Shown here: positions 31,861-44,050 of the stretch, in pieces
Layout of the letters: every line of letters begins with the position of its first letter
Numbering within the stretch: the stretch's first letter is position 1
The notes under the pieces: generated by a model
Told to the model about the DNA's origin: nothing
Database searches by the model: none
Seen by the model: only the letters and a program-made list of their open reading frames with translations
Origin: Ariolimax columbianus
Lineage: Eukaryota > Mollusca > Gastropoda > Stylommatophora > Arionidae
DNA: 64,000 nt
Assembly: GCA_036924085.1 (NCBI GenBank)
Contig: JAVGWX010000019.1
Coordinates: 21,180,293-21,244,292 of the forward strand
Direction of reading: 5' to 3'
Made by a program: the position numbers and the translations under genes

Positions 31861-33103
31861 TCTGAAATAGTATCTTACTATCCACATGTTAACAAACTGA
31901 CCCTAGACATTACAGTTCTAACTAGTATCTTACTATCCATATTTTAACAAACTTACCCTAGGCATTACAGTCCTAGCTAGTAACTTACTATGCTACATCA
32001 AGTTTTAATGTCCTATATATAGTATTTTACTATCCACAGATTATCATACCAGCATTAAATTTTGATGTCCTACACAGTATCTACCTAAGCACATGGTAAC
32101 AGTCTTTTATATAATACGTTCTTATATGAATATTAACATACAGACAATAAACGGTATTGGTCTATAAAGTATCGCACTATCCCCATTAAACAGATGTTCA
32201 CTGACTCGAAACTTTACAGTCCTACATTGTAATTTGCTATCTATATATTAACAGACCAATACCAAGTTTTATTGTTCTTCAAAGTATTGTACAATCCCAA
32301 TGCCATCAGACTGTCAGAGAGCTTTAATGTCTTACACAGGATCTTACAATCCACACATTAACAAACCAACTCTAGATTCAATGCACTGCACAGTATCCAC
32401 TATCCAGATGTTAGACTTACCCAAAACATTGATTTCCTACATAGTTCTTTACTCCCACCATGTTAATAGGCCAACACAGAGCTTGAATGTCTCACAGAGT
32501 ATCTTACTATCCACATGTCAACAGGCCAAGACAGAGCTTGAATGTCTCACAGAGTATCTTACTATCCACATGTCAACAGGCCAAGACAGAGCTTGAATGT
32601 CTCACAGAGTATCTTACTATCCACATGTCAACAGGCCAAGACAGAGCTTGAATGTCATACAGAGTATCTTACTATTCACATGTTGACAGGCCAACACAGA
32701 GCTTGAATGTCCTACAGAGTATCTTACTATACACATGACAACAGGCAAACACATAGCTTGATTGTCCTACAGAGTATCTTACTATCCACATGACAACAGG
32801 CCAACACAGAGCTTGAATGTCCTACAGAGTATCTTACTATTCACAAGTCAACTGGCCAACACATAGCTTGAATGTCCTACAGAGTATCTTACTATCCACA
32901 TGTCAACAGGCCAACACAGAGCTTGAATGTCCTACAGAGTATCTTACTATTCACAAGTCAACTGGCCAACACAGAGCTTGAATGCCGTACATAATATCTT
33001 ACTATCCACATGTTAACAGGCAGACACCAAGCTTTACTGTTAAAAATAATATCTTACTATCCACGTGTTAACAAACCGAGAGTAAGTTTTAATGTTCTAC
33101 ACA

Positions 33104-33178
33104 ATATCTTACTTCTTCTTCTTCTTCAACAAATTCACATTGATGTCTGACAGCGTACGTCGAAGAAGATATCTTACT
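33104..33178 (+). mobile_element. 55-bp micro-LINE insertion with 10-bp TSD, unit 2
   Basis: The insert 33114-33168 is bounded by ATATCTTACT at 33104-33113 and 33169-33178. It is the last 55 bp of an I-group LINE in plus orientation, matching the reverse complement of the LINE A terminus and ending in GAAGAAG. The target is the common satellite word TATCTTACT. One copy of the target lies in the normal monomer, so this is a true insertion rather than satellite variation. Confidence 0.8.
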
Positions 33179-33444
33179 GTACCCATGTCATCAACCCGAC
33201 TCTGAGCTTTGCTATCCTACATGATATTGTACAATTCACATGTTTTAATGTCATTCATAGCATTTTACAGTCTCCATGTCAACAGACCAACACCAAGCTG
33301 TAATGTCCTAATATCAAATCTTTCTTTCTAAATGTTAACAGACCTAATATCAAGCTGTAATGTACTACATAAAATTTTTCTATCTAAATGTTAACAGACC
33401 GATGCTATTCTCTAATATCCTACATATTATCTTACTGTCACCAT

Positions 33445-33681
33445 GGGGACGGTGTGGCCTAGTGGTTAAGTGGCACGGCTCAAAACCCGAAGGTGCTGGG
33501 TTCAATCCCCATCACAACACCGGCCACTGCCCCGGGGAAGTTAATCCTTAGAAAATGCAAGAGGAAGCAGACCCTTACATAAAATGCATGCTGAAGTTGG
33601 AAGCACTTGGCCGACAGGCGCAAAATAAAAATTAGGGGATTAGAGAAATAAGGCGAACTAAAAAAAAACAACAAAAAAACA
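33445..33681 (+). mobile_element. tRNA-derived SINE, unit 2 copy
   Basis: Same insertion as in unit 1 with TSD ACTGTCACCAT at 33434-33444 and 33682-33692. It has a private loss of about 22 bp in the body (the stretch containing CAAGTACAATGTACACC). Confidence 0.85.
33455..33509 (+). promoter_or_regulatory. Pol III A and B boxes of SINE, unit 2
   Basis: TGGCCTAGTGG at 33455-33465 and GGTTCAATCCC at 33499-33509. Confidence 0.7.
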
Positions 33682-36214
33682 ACTGTCACCATTTCAACAG
33701 AATTAAACTAAGCTTCAGTGTCCTATATATTATCTTAATGTCCTCATGTAACCAACCGATTCTGAGATTTAATGCGATACATAGCATCTTACTGTCTACA
33801 TATTAGCATACTATCTGAGTATCCCAACAGTAACATACACGAACAGTCACCTAACTTTACTGTCCTGCATAGCATCTTACAATCCCTATGTTAACAAACC
33901 TACCTAAACGCATTAGTGTGCTACATAATATTTTACTGACTCAACTTTAACAGATCTAAACTGAGCTTGATGGTCCTATAAAGTATCTCACTGACGCCAC
34001 TTTAACAGGCCAACTCTGATTTTTAATCATATATATAGTATCTTAGTATCAGCATGACAAAAGATGATGGCTAACACTGAGCTTTAAAGTCCTATGTAGT
34101 ATCTTACTGTCTGTATATTAACAGATGGACACCAAGATAATTGTCCTGTAAAGTATCATACTATCCCTATCTTAGCAGGCCAACAACAAGCTGTAATGTC
34201 CTACATAGTACATTACTAATTTGCATGTTAATAACCGAACACCGAGCTTTTGGCATAGATGACGTACATAGTTTCTTATTACACATTTGTTAGCAGACAG
34301 ACACTGAGTTTTATTCTCCTATGTAGTATTAAACTGTTTGCATGTTTACAAACCATTCCCATTTATTAATGTCCTACATGTAATCTTACTGTCCAGAAGT
34401 TAACATACTGACACAGAGCTTAAATGACCTACTTTTTATCTTTCTGTCTCAAAAATAGCAGTCTGACACAAATCTTTAATGTCCTACCTATTGTTTTACT
34501 ATCCACACGTTCTAACAGAATGAAAGCAAGCTTCACTCTTTTACATAACATCAAACTATCCACTTCTTAACACACAGACAGTGAACTTTCATTTCCTACT
34601 TATTTTCTTAATATCCACATGTTAATATACATCAACTGAGAAATAATGTTGTATATATTTTCTCACTATCCACATGAAAACAGACCAACCTCATGAATAG
34701 GTGTCCTACATAGTATTATTTTTTTCCCAAGTAAACAGACCAAAACTGAGCAGTAATGTCCTACACAGTATCTTACTCTCCGCTTGTTAACAGATCAACA
34801 CCGATCTATAATGTCCTTTATAGTATCTTACTATCCCCAGGTCAACATACCAACACAGAGCAAAAATGTCCTACATAGTATCTTACTATCTGCGTGTTAA
34901 CAGAATGACAGCTAGCATTACTTTCCCTCATAGTATTGTACTATCCACTTGTTAGCAAACGAACAGTGAGCTTTCATGTTTTACATATTTTCCTAATATT
35001 CAAATGTTAACGCATAACAACCGGGATGTAAGGTTATATATATTATCTTTCCCCTTGATCAAACATCAACACTGAGCTGTAATGTCATGCATAATATCTT
35101 GCTAATCATCATGTTTACAGACCAACACAGAGAACACATGTCCTACACAATATCTTACATTTCACATGTATTAACTGACCATCACTGAGCTTTTCTGTCC
35201 TATACAGTGGGTTACCTTCCATTTGTTAACAAACAGACACCAAGAATAAATGTCCTAAACAGCATCCTGCTGTCCCCATGTCAATAGACCAACAACGAGC
35301 TGTAATGTTCTAAATAAATTTTTACTATCAATACATTAACAAACCCACACTGAGCCTTATCGCCAAAATAAAAGTATCTTCCTTTCCACAAAAAAGAGAC
35401 GCAATAGACTTAATAATGTTATCTGACTATCACCGTGCAAACAGAATGACACCGTGGTTCAATGTCCTTTATATTATCTTGATATTCACAGGACAAAAGA
35501 AGTAGACCGACAACAAACTCTACTGTCCCACATAGTATCTTACTTTTCACCTCTCAACAAACTGACCATGTCCGTTAATGTTGTACATATTATACTACTA
35601 GTCATATGTTAATAGATCCACAATCTGCTTCAATGCCCTACATTTTATCTTTGAATCCCCATACCAGAAAAACACTTAGCTTTACTGTTATACACACTAT
35701 CTTACCGTCCACATGTTAACAGACCAGCACCAAGATTTGCTACCCTAAATATTATCTTACCATCCACATGTTAACAGACCAGCACCAAGATTTGATACCC
35801 TAAATATTATTTTATTATCCACATGTTAACAGACCAGCACCGAGATTTGATATCCTACATATTATCTTACCACCCACATGTTAACAGACCAGCACCAAGA
35901 TTTGATACCCTAAATATTATCTTACCATTCACATGTTAACAGACGAGAACCGAGATTTGATACCCTACATATTATCTTACCCTCCACATGTTAACAGACC
36001 AGCATCAAGATTTGATACCCTAAATATTATCTTACAATCCATTTGATAACTGACCAATACTAAGATTGGATACCTTATATATTACTTTACTATCCACATG
36101 GCAACAGATGTAGACCGTCATGTAATTTTACAGTCTTACGTAATACCTACAATCCATAAATTAACAGACCAACACCAAAATGTGTGTTCTACATAGCATT
36201 TTACTTTCACCGTG

Positions 36215-36390
36215 TTTTAGTGAAATGAGATACCAAAGGATGAAGAGCTGAGGCAAAAGCTATGGTGCAGCCACTATGTCTTGGTAAAGATTATGGACTG
36301 CATAATGATTACTGGCCTGCAGATATAACATGACCAAATGATCCTGAACGCAAAGAGGAAAGAAGAATTTTCGCACGCTAGAGGACTAAA
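36215..36390. other. Non-satellite island in the satellite, unit 2
   Basis: Counterpart of 13700-13875, with changes shared with unit 3 (CATAATGATTACTGG). Confidence 0.5.
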
Positions 36391-36629
36391 ATTGAGTTTT
36401 AATTTCCCACATATTATCTCTTTATCTACATATTAACAGATAGACACTAAGATTTAATGGTGTACATATTATCTTACTATCCACATGTTAGGAGTCAGAT
36501 ACTGAGCTTTAATTTCTTACATAATGTCTTACTATTTACAAATCGACAGATGCAAAGCAACTTGGAGAATTACTGTCTTGAAAATATCTTACTATCCACA
36601 TGTTAGTAGACTAACACTCAGCTTTAATG

Positions 36630-37310
36630 TCCTACATAGTATCTCACTATCAACAAATTAGCAGATTGACACCAAGTTTTAATCTTAGTTATGATATTTT
36701 ACTATTCACATGTTAGCACACCAACCGCAAGCTTGTTAGCAGTCTAACGCACAGCTTTTATGTCCTACATAGTATCTCAGTATCAACATATTAGCAGATT
36801 GACACCAAGCTTTAATCCTCTATATGATATTTTACTATTCACATGATAGCACACCAACCGCAAGCTTGTTAGCAGTCTAACGCACAGCTTTTATGTCCTA
36901 CATAGTATCTCAGTATCAACATATTAGCAGATTGACACCAAGCTTTAATCCTCTATATGATATTTTACTATTCACATGTTAGCACACCAACCGCAAGCTT
37001 GTTAGCAGTCTAACGCACAGCTTTTATGTCCTACATAGTATCTCAGTATCAACATATTAGCAGATTGACACCAAGCTTTAATTCTCTATATGATATTTTA
37101 CTATTCACATGTTAGCACACCAACCGCAAGCTTGTTAGCAGTCTAACGCAGAGCTTTTATGTCCTACATAGTATCTCAGTATCAACATATTAGCAGATTG
37201 ACACCAAGCTTTAATCCTCTATATGATATTTTACTATTCACATGTTAGCACACCAACCGCAAGCTTGTTAGCAGTCTAACGCAGAGCTTTAATGTCCTAC
37301 ATAGTTTCTC
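36630..37310. repeat. 133-bp higher-order repeat sub-array, five copies, unit 2
   Basis: CAAGCTTGTTAGCAGTCTAA recurs five times at 133-bp steps from about 36728 to 37260. The first three copies read GCACAGC, the last two GCAGAGC, giving an internal record of how copies were added. Confidence 0.85.
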
Positions 37311-39317
37311 ATTATCAACATTTTAACAGACTGACATAAATCGTTAATCTTCTACACAGTATCTTACTATCCACATGTTAACACACACACAGCAATATTT
37401 ACGTTCGTACATATAATCATACTGAACACATGTTAACCATAATAGCATTATCAACTCTCAAACCCTTCGACGGTTTGCACACACTGGCATTTTCAAACAA
37501 GCTAAACTCATACTGTGTATGTATTTGCTTAATGGCCGAATCAACAACAACAGAACCAAACAAAGGTGTTTTGCAATCAATTCTAGAGCTGCATTTATAA
37601 TGCCAGTAGGAACAGTACGTAATAAGTAGTTTTGGAAATCTGTCAATACTGTAGGGTTTTACACAGTTGTACACACACGCACACACAAACGTAAAGAAAT
37701 ATTTGCATTCGTACAAAAAATGTATGTTTAAAATAATAATATATGTATTACTACCATGCTTTCAATTTGGTGTATGTTAATAGTGCCAGTATTCTAATAT
37801 ATCATATATACAAAGAGTGACAGCAAAGAGCAATTTTATCAATAGCTGGGCTTTAGGAATGTGTACTTTAATGTATGTTTGTTTACATTCGTTAATATGG
37901 CAACTTATGCGTCTTATGAAATAAAGAAATAAACAAGAAACAAACACACACTGGAATAAGGTTCAATTTAATGTTTACGTATTTCTTATGCCACATTATG
38001 AATATTATGTCCTAATATATTCAGCAAGAAGTAAACATGCAAGATTCCATATGGCTAGTGTTATTAAAATGATGGTAATGGGTGTGCTGTTCTAAAAAAA
38101 TGTACAGTTTAAAATTTGGATATGCACAATGAGATTATCAGTCTACAGATGGTGTTTTAGAGAAATGTATAACAAAAAAGTCTACATACATTTTCTTCCA
38201 TATCTTTAAATCCAAGCTTAAACAATTTAAAAGCAGCACACGCGGAATATAAGCACGCTTAACCATAAATAACTTTCAGCACATGATCTTTTATTAGCTA
38301 GAAAACAGTTTCACGTCCTAGTAGTGAACTGTATTTACACGGACAATGATTACTTCGTCATAAGGGCAATGTATTCAAAAGAAAGGGATGTAATAAATGC
38401 ACTCCGATAATATACATCATTTAATAATTACATGAAAAAAAGCACATACTTATAATAGTTAAGGTTGCGTTTAATGGAGCATACCATACGAAATTTACCT
38501 TTTTGGAAATTTCTAACATTTATTTGCATTTTATGAATTTTATTAAATTCATTTTAAAAACAATATGCGAGTCGCTGTTACCACAACATAGCTAACTTAA
38601 ACAGGCATCAGCATATATGCTAACTCTAACCTTACTATTAACAGCTACAGGAGCAGCCAGTGTTGTCTTCTGCCAGTTACTTGTCTAGTTCGCTCCATGA
38701 CTTCGACGCCGGTCAAGGTTCAAGGTTCAGCTCTTGTGATAAGCACGGCTTTGCTGTTACAATCGTCGCCGACGAGCGCCTGGGGTCGCGAGCTGTTCCT
38801 CCCCGTATGTCGTGCACGAGGACGACAACAAGCGTGAGAAATTTGGTCGGGTGGATAATTAACACCTATCGCCTTCAGTGTACAGATGCCAATGTACACG
38901 TCCATGTGGTTCTGGTGTAGGGCCATAGCTCACTCGTTCTAAGGTTTGTAACCTGGATAAAGAGGGGAGACGCCCAAGCCAGAACCTCTCACGCAAATAT
39001 TTTATGATGGGATAACTCTTAATTATATATTTTTTGTATTTGTTTGGTTATGTCCCCTGCTATGTTTAAACACTGAATGTCAACAACATCGGCAACGAAG
39101 ATGGCACACGACATAAAACTACGACACAAGTTGATAGAAGATGATGATGATGATAATCATGACAATAATAATAACAAAACATTGGTCATTGACCTACAAT
39201 AGAACAATTAGATAGATGTTTAAGCATACAACCATAAAGGAATGATTATTCCGTGAGATAAGCAGAAGAAAAAGTGTGATTAATGTTATTAGAGGAAATA
39301 TAAGACCACACTATATG

Positions 39318-39423
39318 TACATGTAGAGCGTAGGATACAACGTTGGTAGAGTGGCTGCTTCTTTCCGACTGCAATTTGTTCCAGCCAACCCAGCTGTAAA
39401 CGAGTACCCGATTTACTGTAAGG
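39318..39423 (+). mobile_element. Possible degenerate tRNA-SINE relic, unit 2
   Basis: Same A-box-like TGGTAGAGTGG and CCAGCTGTAAACGAG words as unit 1; tentative. Confidence 0.3.
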
Positions 39424-40064
39424 AGAAATGATAGAGGAACAGGAATTGGTTTTCACAAAACCTGAAGTTTTTGATTTGATCAGAGGTTTCAATTTCTGGA
39501 TTCTGTAACGAAGACTTGCCCTTTTCTACCACAGACCGTTGTCCTTTGTACGGTATCATGTCGTATTGACCAGTTCATAGATTCGCGTGTGTATCAGAAC
39601 AATGAAGATTCTAGTACCTTATCCCTGGCGGTAATAAAATAAATGTATATATCAGTGATATTGTAAGCCAAGACATAGAGGAAGGGAACTGGCTACCCCC
39701 ATCTGATAAAAGCTGAAACCTCTTATAGAGAAGTTTCTACCACAGCATCCCCGACTACAGTATATTTGTAATACTTGATGTATCCTTGAATGTAAACAGC
39801 AAGTTGGCTGTGTTTGTATTCTGACATTCTCTCCTTAACATAATCAAAAGTTTGTTGGGCGGATTGTCGCTGCGGTTGGCACGTTCTCAATGCATGTTTT
39901 TGTTCATGAGCTTTAATCCCTTCTGTATTTTATGTTGGCCTTTAACTGGTAGTGGGCGGGGTACATTGGAATGTCTTATATGATCACAGCAGTTCATATT
40001 TATCACACATTAGTTGGTAGTCAGCATTGATTGTTGAGAGTACAGAGAAACAAGAAGACCAAAG

Positions 40065-40088
40065 TAGAGAGAGAGAAAGAGAGAGAGG
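40065..40088. repeat. GA microsatellite, unit 2
   Basis: AG run with the same AAAG interruption as unit 1. Confidence 0.8.
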
Positions 40089-40171
40089 ATGAAGAACAGA
40101 TATAGAGATATAAATATGTATATTGTTAGATGACTGTTAATTTGTGCAGGTGTTAAAAACAATTCGAGATA

Positions 40172-41273
40172 AATCTTCTTCTTCGTACACTGTCAGACGT
40201 TAACTTGAATTTGTTCGAAGAAAGCAGCTGTCATCCTGAGGCTGTCGACACTGCCATAGAGCTTGTCTAGTGCTGCCACTGGTGATGGCCACATCTGCTC
40301 TCTCTGGTCCTCGTATGTCGGGCAGTTTTGCAGCAAATGCTCAGCGGCTCTTTTCCCTGTACCACACGAGCATTCGCCAGTGCCCCTATCTTAAATTTGT
40401 TGAATAGATGGTACCTCAGTCTGTTGTGGCCTGTGCGGAGTCTGAAGACCACGACCTGCTCTCTTCTGTTCAACTGATAGCAGGCATCATTTTTTTGTGT
40501 AGCCAGTATGCTCTGTTTCCCATTTGGCCATGTATCTGGCCCTAATAAACCTTTTTGACTCTTCGTAGGCCACACTAGAATCTGGTTGTGGTAACCCTGC
40601 ACCTTCTTTAACCAGTCTGTCTGCTTCCTCGTTGCCTTGAATGTTACAGTGGGATGGAACCCTCTGTACCACTACTCTTTTTGGTGCGGACTGCTAGCAT
40701 AGTTGACAGAGTACTTCTCTTAAATCATTAAGTTCTGTATTATTCTGGCTTTTTAGTGGTGTAACCACGGACATGGCTTCTGTAAACAGGACTATCTGGC
40801 TTTCACTACTTTCCCCTGTTCAGCATTGCTTATACTGCAGCCTTCCATGACTCTGCCTCTGCTCTGAAATTGCTTGAGAATTTTCCAGTTGCTACCTACA
40901 GTGTTATTTTTCTACCGTTTGTTAGGGTCAGGAATACCCCTCACCCTCCCTCCTGTGTTGTGTTTATTACAGAACCGTCGGTGTATGCATTGGTCCAGTA
41001 CATGCTTGGGTAGTTTTTTGCTATGTACTTCAGGGTTATGTCTCCTCTTTCTTTTTCAGTCTGGCTGCTGTTCTTTCCAATGCCTGGTATATTTTCTACC
41101 ACCTCTGGAACGATATGCTGCTTCCAGGTGAGTTTGCGTACAGTAGGGATGGGCTTTGGTGTTGTTTTGGTGTTCATAGGGTCGTCGTTCATCTTTGCTT
41201 TGGCTATTTCTGCAAAGTTTCTCCGCTTTAGTCTTCGTTTTCCAAATCTATTTAGTCTCTGCTGCATTGGATG
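40172..41273 (-). pseudogene. LINE A RNase H and C-terminal region, unit 2 copy
   Basis: NAYTDGSVINTTQEGG (about 40990-40941), VPSHCNIQGNEEADRL (about 40660-40610) and FRLRTGHNRLRYHLFNKFK, with the same central frameshifts as unit 1. Confidence 0.8.
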
Positions 41274-41312
41274 ATCTGTCAGTATTTTTAGTTTCTCTCC
41301 TTGCTGCTAGGC

Positions 41313-42215
41313 TCAGCTGTCCTTTCTATCGGTCATGAATTGCAGATTTGTAATATTTTCAAGTTCTACAATTGACTTCATGCCTCCTATTATAACTCTC
41401 ATGGCTTGGTTTTGAAGTTTTCTGATTTTATCAAAGTTCGCCTTTGCTGCTGTTGCCCATGCCGCAATGCCATACTCGAGAACTGGTCTCACTATACCAG
41501 TGTACAGTTTCTTCAGTATTCTTTCGTCTACACCCCAGCTTGTGCCAGCAAGTTTCCTCATGATTGCCATTCTTTGTCTTGCTCTCATTCCGTTTCTCTC
41601 GATCTGACTTTTCCATGTCATGCGCCGATCAAATGTAACGCCCAAGTAGTTTGGGTTGTCGTTTAGCCGCAGGTATTTGCCGTTAAGACTTATTTTGGTG
41701 TTCTGTGGTTTATTTGAAAGGGAGAATATCATACATGTTGTTTTTTCTTCATTTACTTTGACCCATTTACTTTGACCAGCCATGATTTCGCCCACTACTC
41801 CAGCGATGTTATGGCCTGAAACATCCGATTGTTTGCTATGGTGAGTTTTTTTTCAGAGGTCCACAAAGCCAGATCGTCTGCAAACATGGAGCTGTGGACT
41901 CTTCTTGATATATTCTCTATTATGTTGTTTAAATACACCAGAAAAAGTGTGGGTGACAGTACTCCCCGTAGGGTACTCATTGATCCAGTGTCACATTTTT
42001 GCTCATCTTCCCTTGTACTTGAACTCTGGCTGTTCTGTTTTTGAGGTAGTGGCTGATAAATTTGTACATTTTTCCAGATACTTCACATCTTCGTAGCTTG
42101 ACTTTAAGTTCCTCTTTCCCCACCTTGTCAAATGCCTTGTCTAGATCAACCCAAACCGCTACTGTGTGCTTTTTCTCCTTGTAAGCATCCTCTATTTCCT
42201 GCGCTTTAAGGGTGA
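41313..42215 (-). pseudogene. LINE A RT region, unit 2 copy
   Basis: FADDLALWTSEKKL in 41980-41795, YLGVTFDRRMTWKSQIE in 41795-41313. The start of the palm frame reads STLRGVLSPTLF where unit 1 has STLGGVLSPTLF. Confidence 0.85.
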
Positions 42216-42217
42216 TC

Positions 42218-43042
42218 TTCCTCTTCTTCGTCTTCTTCTTCTTACGCTGTCAGACGTCGACCTTTATTTTTTCGAAAAAAAGCAGCGGTCATCCTGAGGC
42301 TGTCGACACTGCCATAGAGCTTGTCTAGTGCTGCCACTGGTGATGGCCACATCTGCTCTCTCTGATCCTCGTATGTCGGGCAGTTTAGCAGCAAATGCTC
42401 AGCGGTCCTTTTCCCTGTACCACACGAGCATTCGCCAGTGCCCCGTCTTCAATTTGTTGAATAGGTGGTACCTCCGTCTATTGTGGCCAGTCTGAAGACC
42501 ACGACCTGCTCTCTTCTGTTCAACTGGTAATAGACATCGTTTTTTGTGTAGCCAATATGTTCTGTTTCCCATTTGGTCCTGTATCTAGCTATAATAAGCC
42601 GTTTTGACTCTTCGTATGTCATACTAGTATCTGGTTGTGGTAGTCTTGCACCCTCTTTTGCCAGTCTGTCTGCATCCATATACCTGTACATTTTTCTAGA
42701 TACTTCAATTCTTCGTAGCTTGACTTTATGTCCCTCTTTCCCCACCTTGTCAAATGCCTTCTCTAGATCCACCCAAACCGCCACTGTATGCTTTTTCTCC
42801 TGGTAAGCATCGTCTATTTCCTGCGCTATGAGAGTGATCTGATCCTCAGTGGATCTGTGTTGTCTAAATCCTGCTTTCTGTGGAATTAATATGTGTTTTT
42901 CTTCCAAGTACCACATCAGTCTGGTGTTTATCATACGCTCCATCAGTTTACATACACACCTCAGTAGACTGATAGGCCTGTATCCATTTGGATCTGTTCT
43001 ATCTTTTTCTTTCTTTGGTACTGGTATTCGAGGTAAATGATT
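42218..43042 (-). mobile_element. I-group LINE B, unit 2 copy, internally deleted
   Basis: Same internal deletion junction (KMYRYM to DADRLAKEG) and the same tail as 19455-20279. Confidence 0.85.
42449..42943 (-). pseudogene. LINE B chimeric RT/RNase H frame, unit 2 copy
   Basis: 164 codons; differs from unit 1 by RRIEVSRKMYRYM against RRIEVSIKMYRYM. Unit 3 shares the R. Confidence 0.75.
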
Positions 43043-43543
43043 TTAACATGAAAAGGAAAAGGTAATCCTTTCGCAATCATTGATGTCGAGGTTGAAGTGT
43101 TAGAGACTTCACTGTACTAGGCCTCAGCTTTTTATGAGGTGGGGTGGCCAACTCCCGCAGTCGCCACATTTCCTTCAATGACATTTAGCGACGTACATGT
43201 TTAGTTATTAATGAGAATATCATTTGACAGAGTTGAGAGTAAGTAAACCCGATTAGAAATGTGAATGAGTTTCTACAACTACATGAAAATGGTTAGAGTT
43301 AGTGTGTGACTTTATCTATGCCGAGATAGCATTTCTTGATATCATTCCTCCTGCATAGTTTTTAAGAATGAAATAGCCGATATCCTGACTTCAAAAGCCA
43401 TAACAGCATGTTGTTGTTATTGTTGTTGTATTTATTGTTTTTGTAGAATGCCCGTAATATGTAAGATTAATTTTTGGTGCGTCCTGTAAAAGACGTTAAG
43501 TGGCGGGCTGCAACAGGATGTAAGAATAGCCTTGAGAGTTTGA
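43043..43543. other. Unassigned spacer, unit 2
   Basis: Counterpart of 20280-20780; no recognisable gene or element. Confidence 0.5.
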
Positions 43544-43687
43544 AAGATTAGTTGGCAGGGGCATAAACTTAAACATAAAGATACACCTAAGTACCTAGGA
43601 ATTACAATGTATCGCACATTGTCCTACAAAGAACACTGTGATCCGGTGAAACAACAAGTTAGCACAATCATAAAACGTACTGAGTAA
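43544..43687 (+). pseudogene. Host LINE RT thumb fragment, spanning unit 2/3 junction
   Basis: KDTPKYLGITMYRTLSYKEH again, running into unit 3 up to the CR1 insertion, with the rest of pol resuming near 46686. Confidence 0.7.
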
Positions 43688-44050
43688 GCTAACAATGACG
43701 GCATAACTTAACTTAACATAACGTTTTATATTAGTTTAGAAAACTCATCAGAGTCTGTAGACAACCAGTCCCATTTGCATTATCCTGCTCTAATAACTAT
43801 GTACATACTATTTATTCTTAAATGCATTAACTGTCTCTGCCTCCACTATTTCCTGGGGCAAAGCATTCCAAGCATTCACCACTGTCTGAATAATAAAAAT
43901 GTCCTGTGTCCAATTTGGACCTTTCGTTAGTTAATTTGTATATGTGCTATCATTTTCTCGTTGGTGGTGGTATTTTGAAAAATTTGTTATAGTCTACTTT
44001 AACTTTTCCTGTGATTATATTATCAACTTAGATTAAGTCACGTCTAATTG

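Larger units (their letters stand above)
31861..37430. repeat. 55-bp satellite array, unit 2 (about 5.5 kb)
   Basis: Longest version. It includes a homogeneous patch at 32465-32990 with about ten monomers containing ACAGAGCTTGAATGTC and AGTATCTTACTATCCACATG at exactly 55-bp spacing, then the micro-LINE, the SINE and diverged monomers. Two stretches of about 110 bp (near 34815 and 35925) are shared with unit 3 and missing in unit 1, each equal to two monomers. Confidence 0.9.
37431..40171. other. Unassigned AT-rich region, unit 2
   Basis: Counterpart of 14641-17408. It has a small deletion near 39121 that removes the CCCCTCCCACGCC stretch seen in units 1 and 3. The 99-codon minus-strand frame at 37716-37417 has no known motif. 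Confidence 0.6.
40172..42215 (-). mobile_element. I-group LINE A, unit 2 copy
   Basis: Practically identical to 17409-19452, with the same truncation point and tail. Confidence 0.85.
20914..43676 (+). repeat. Macrosatellite unit 2 (22,763 bp)
   Basis: Middle and longest copy. It carries the 1.9-kb block missing in unit 1 and both LINE A and LINE B complete, which unit 3 lacks. Its private loss is 507 bp at 27320/27321, equivalent to 6348-6854 of unit 1. It has five 133-bp higher-order repeats, the most of the three units. The junction with unit 1 (20913/20914) and that with unit 3 (43676/43677) read identically, AATCATAAAAC then GTACTGAG. Confidence 0.95.

Noticed and set aside
32465..32990. 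Regular repeats that could be mistaken for a CRISPR array
   Set aside because: Repeats are contiguous 55-bp monomers without unique spacers, in a eukaryotic transposon-rich context.
37417..37716. 99-codon minus-strand frame (also 59783-60082)
   Set aside because: Unit 1 has a stop that reduces it to 62 codons; no motif or codon-bias sign of a gene.
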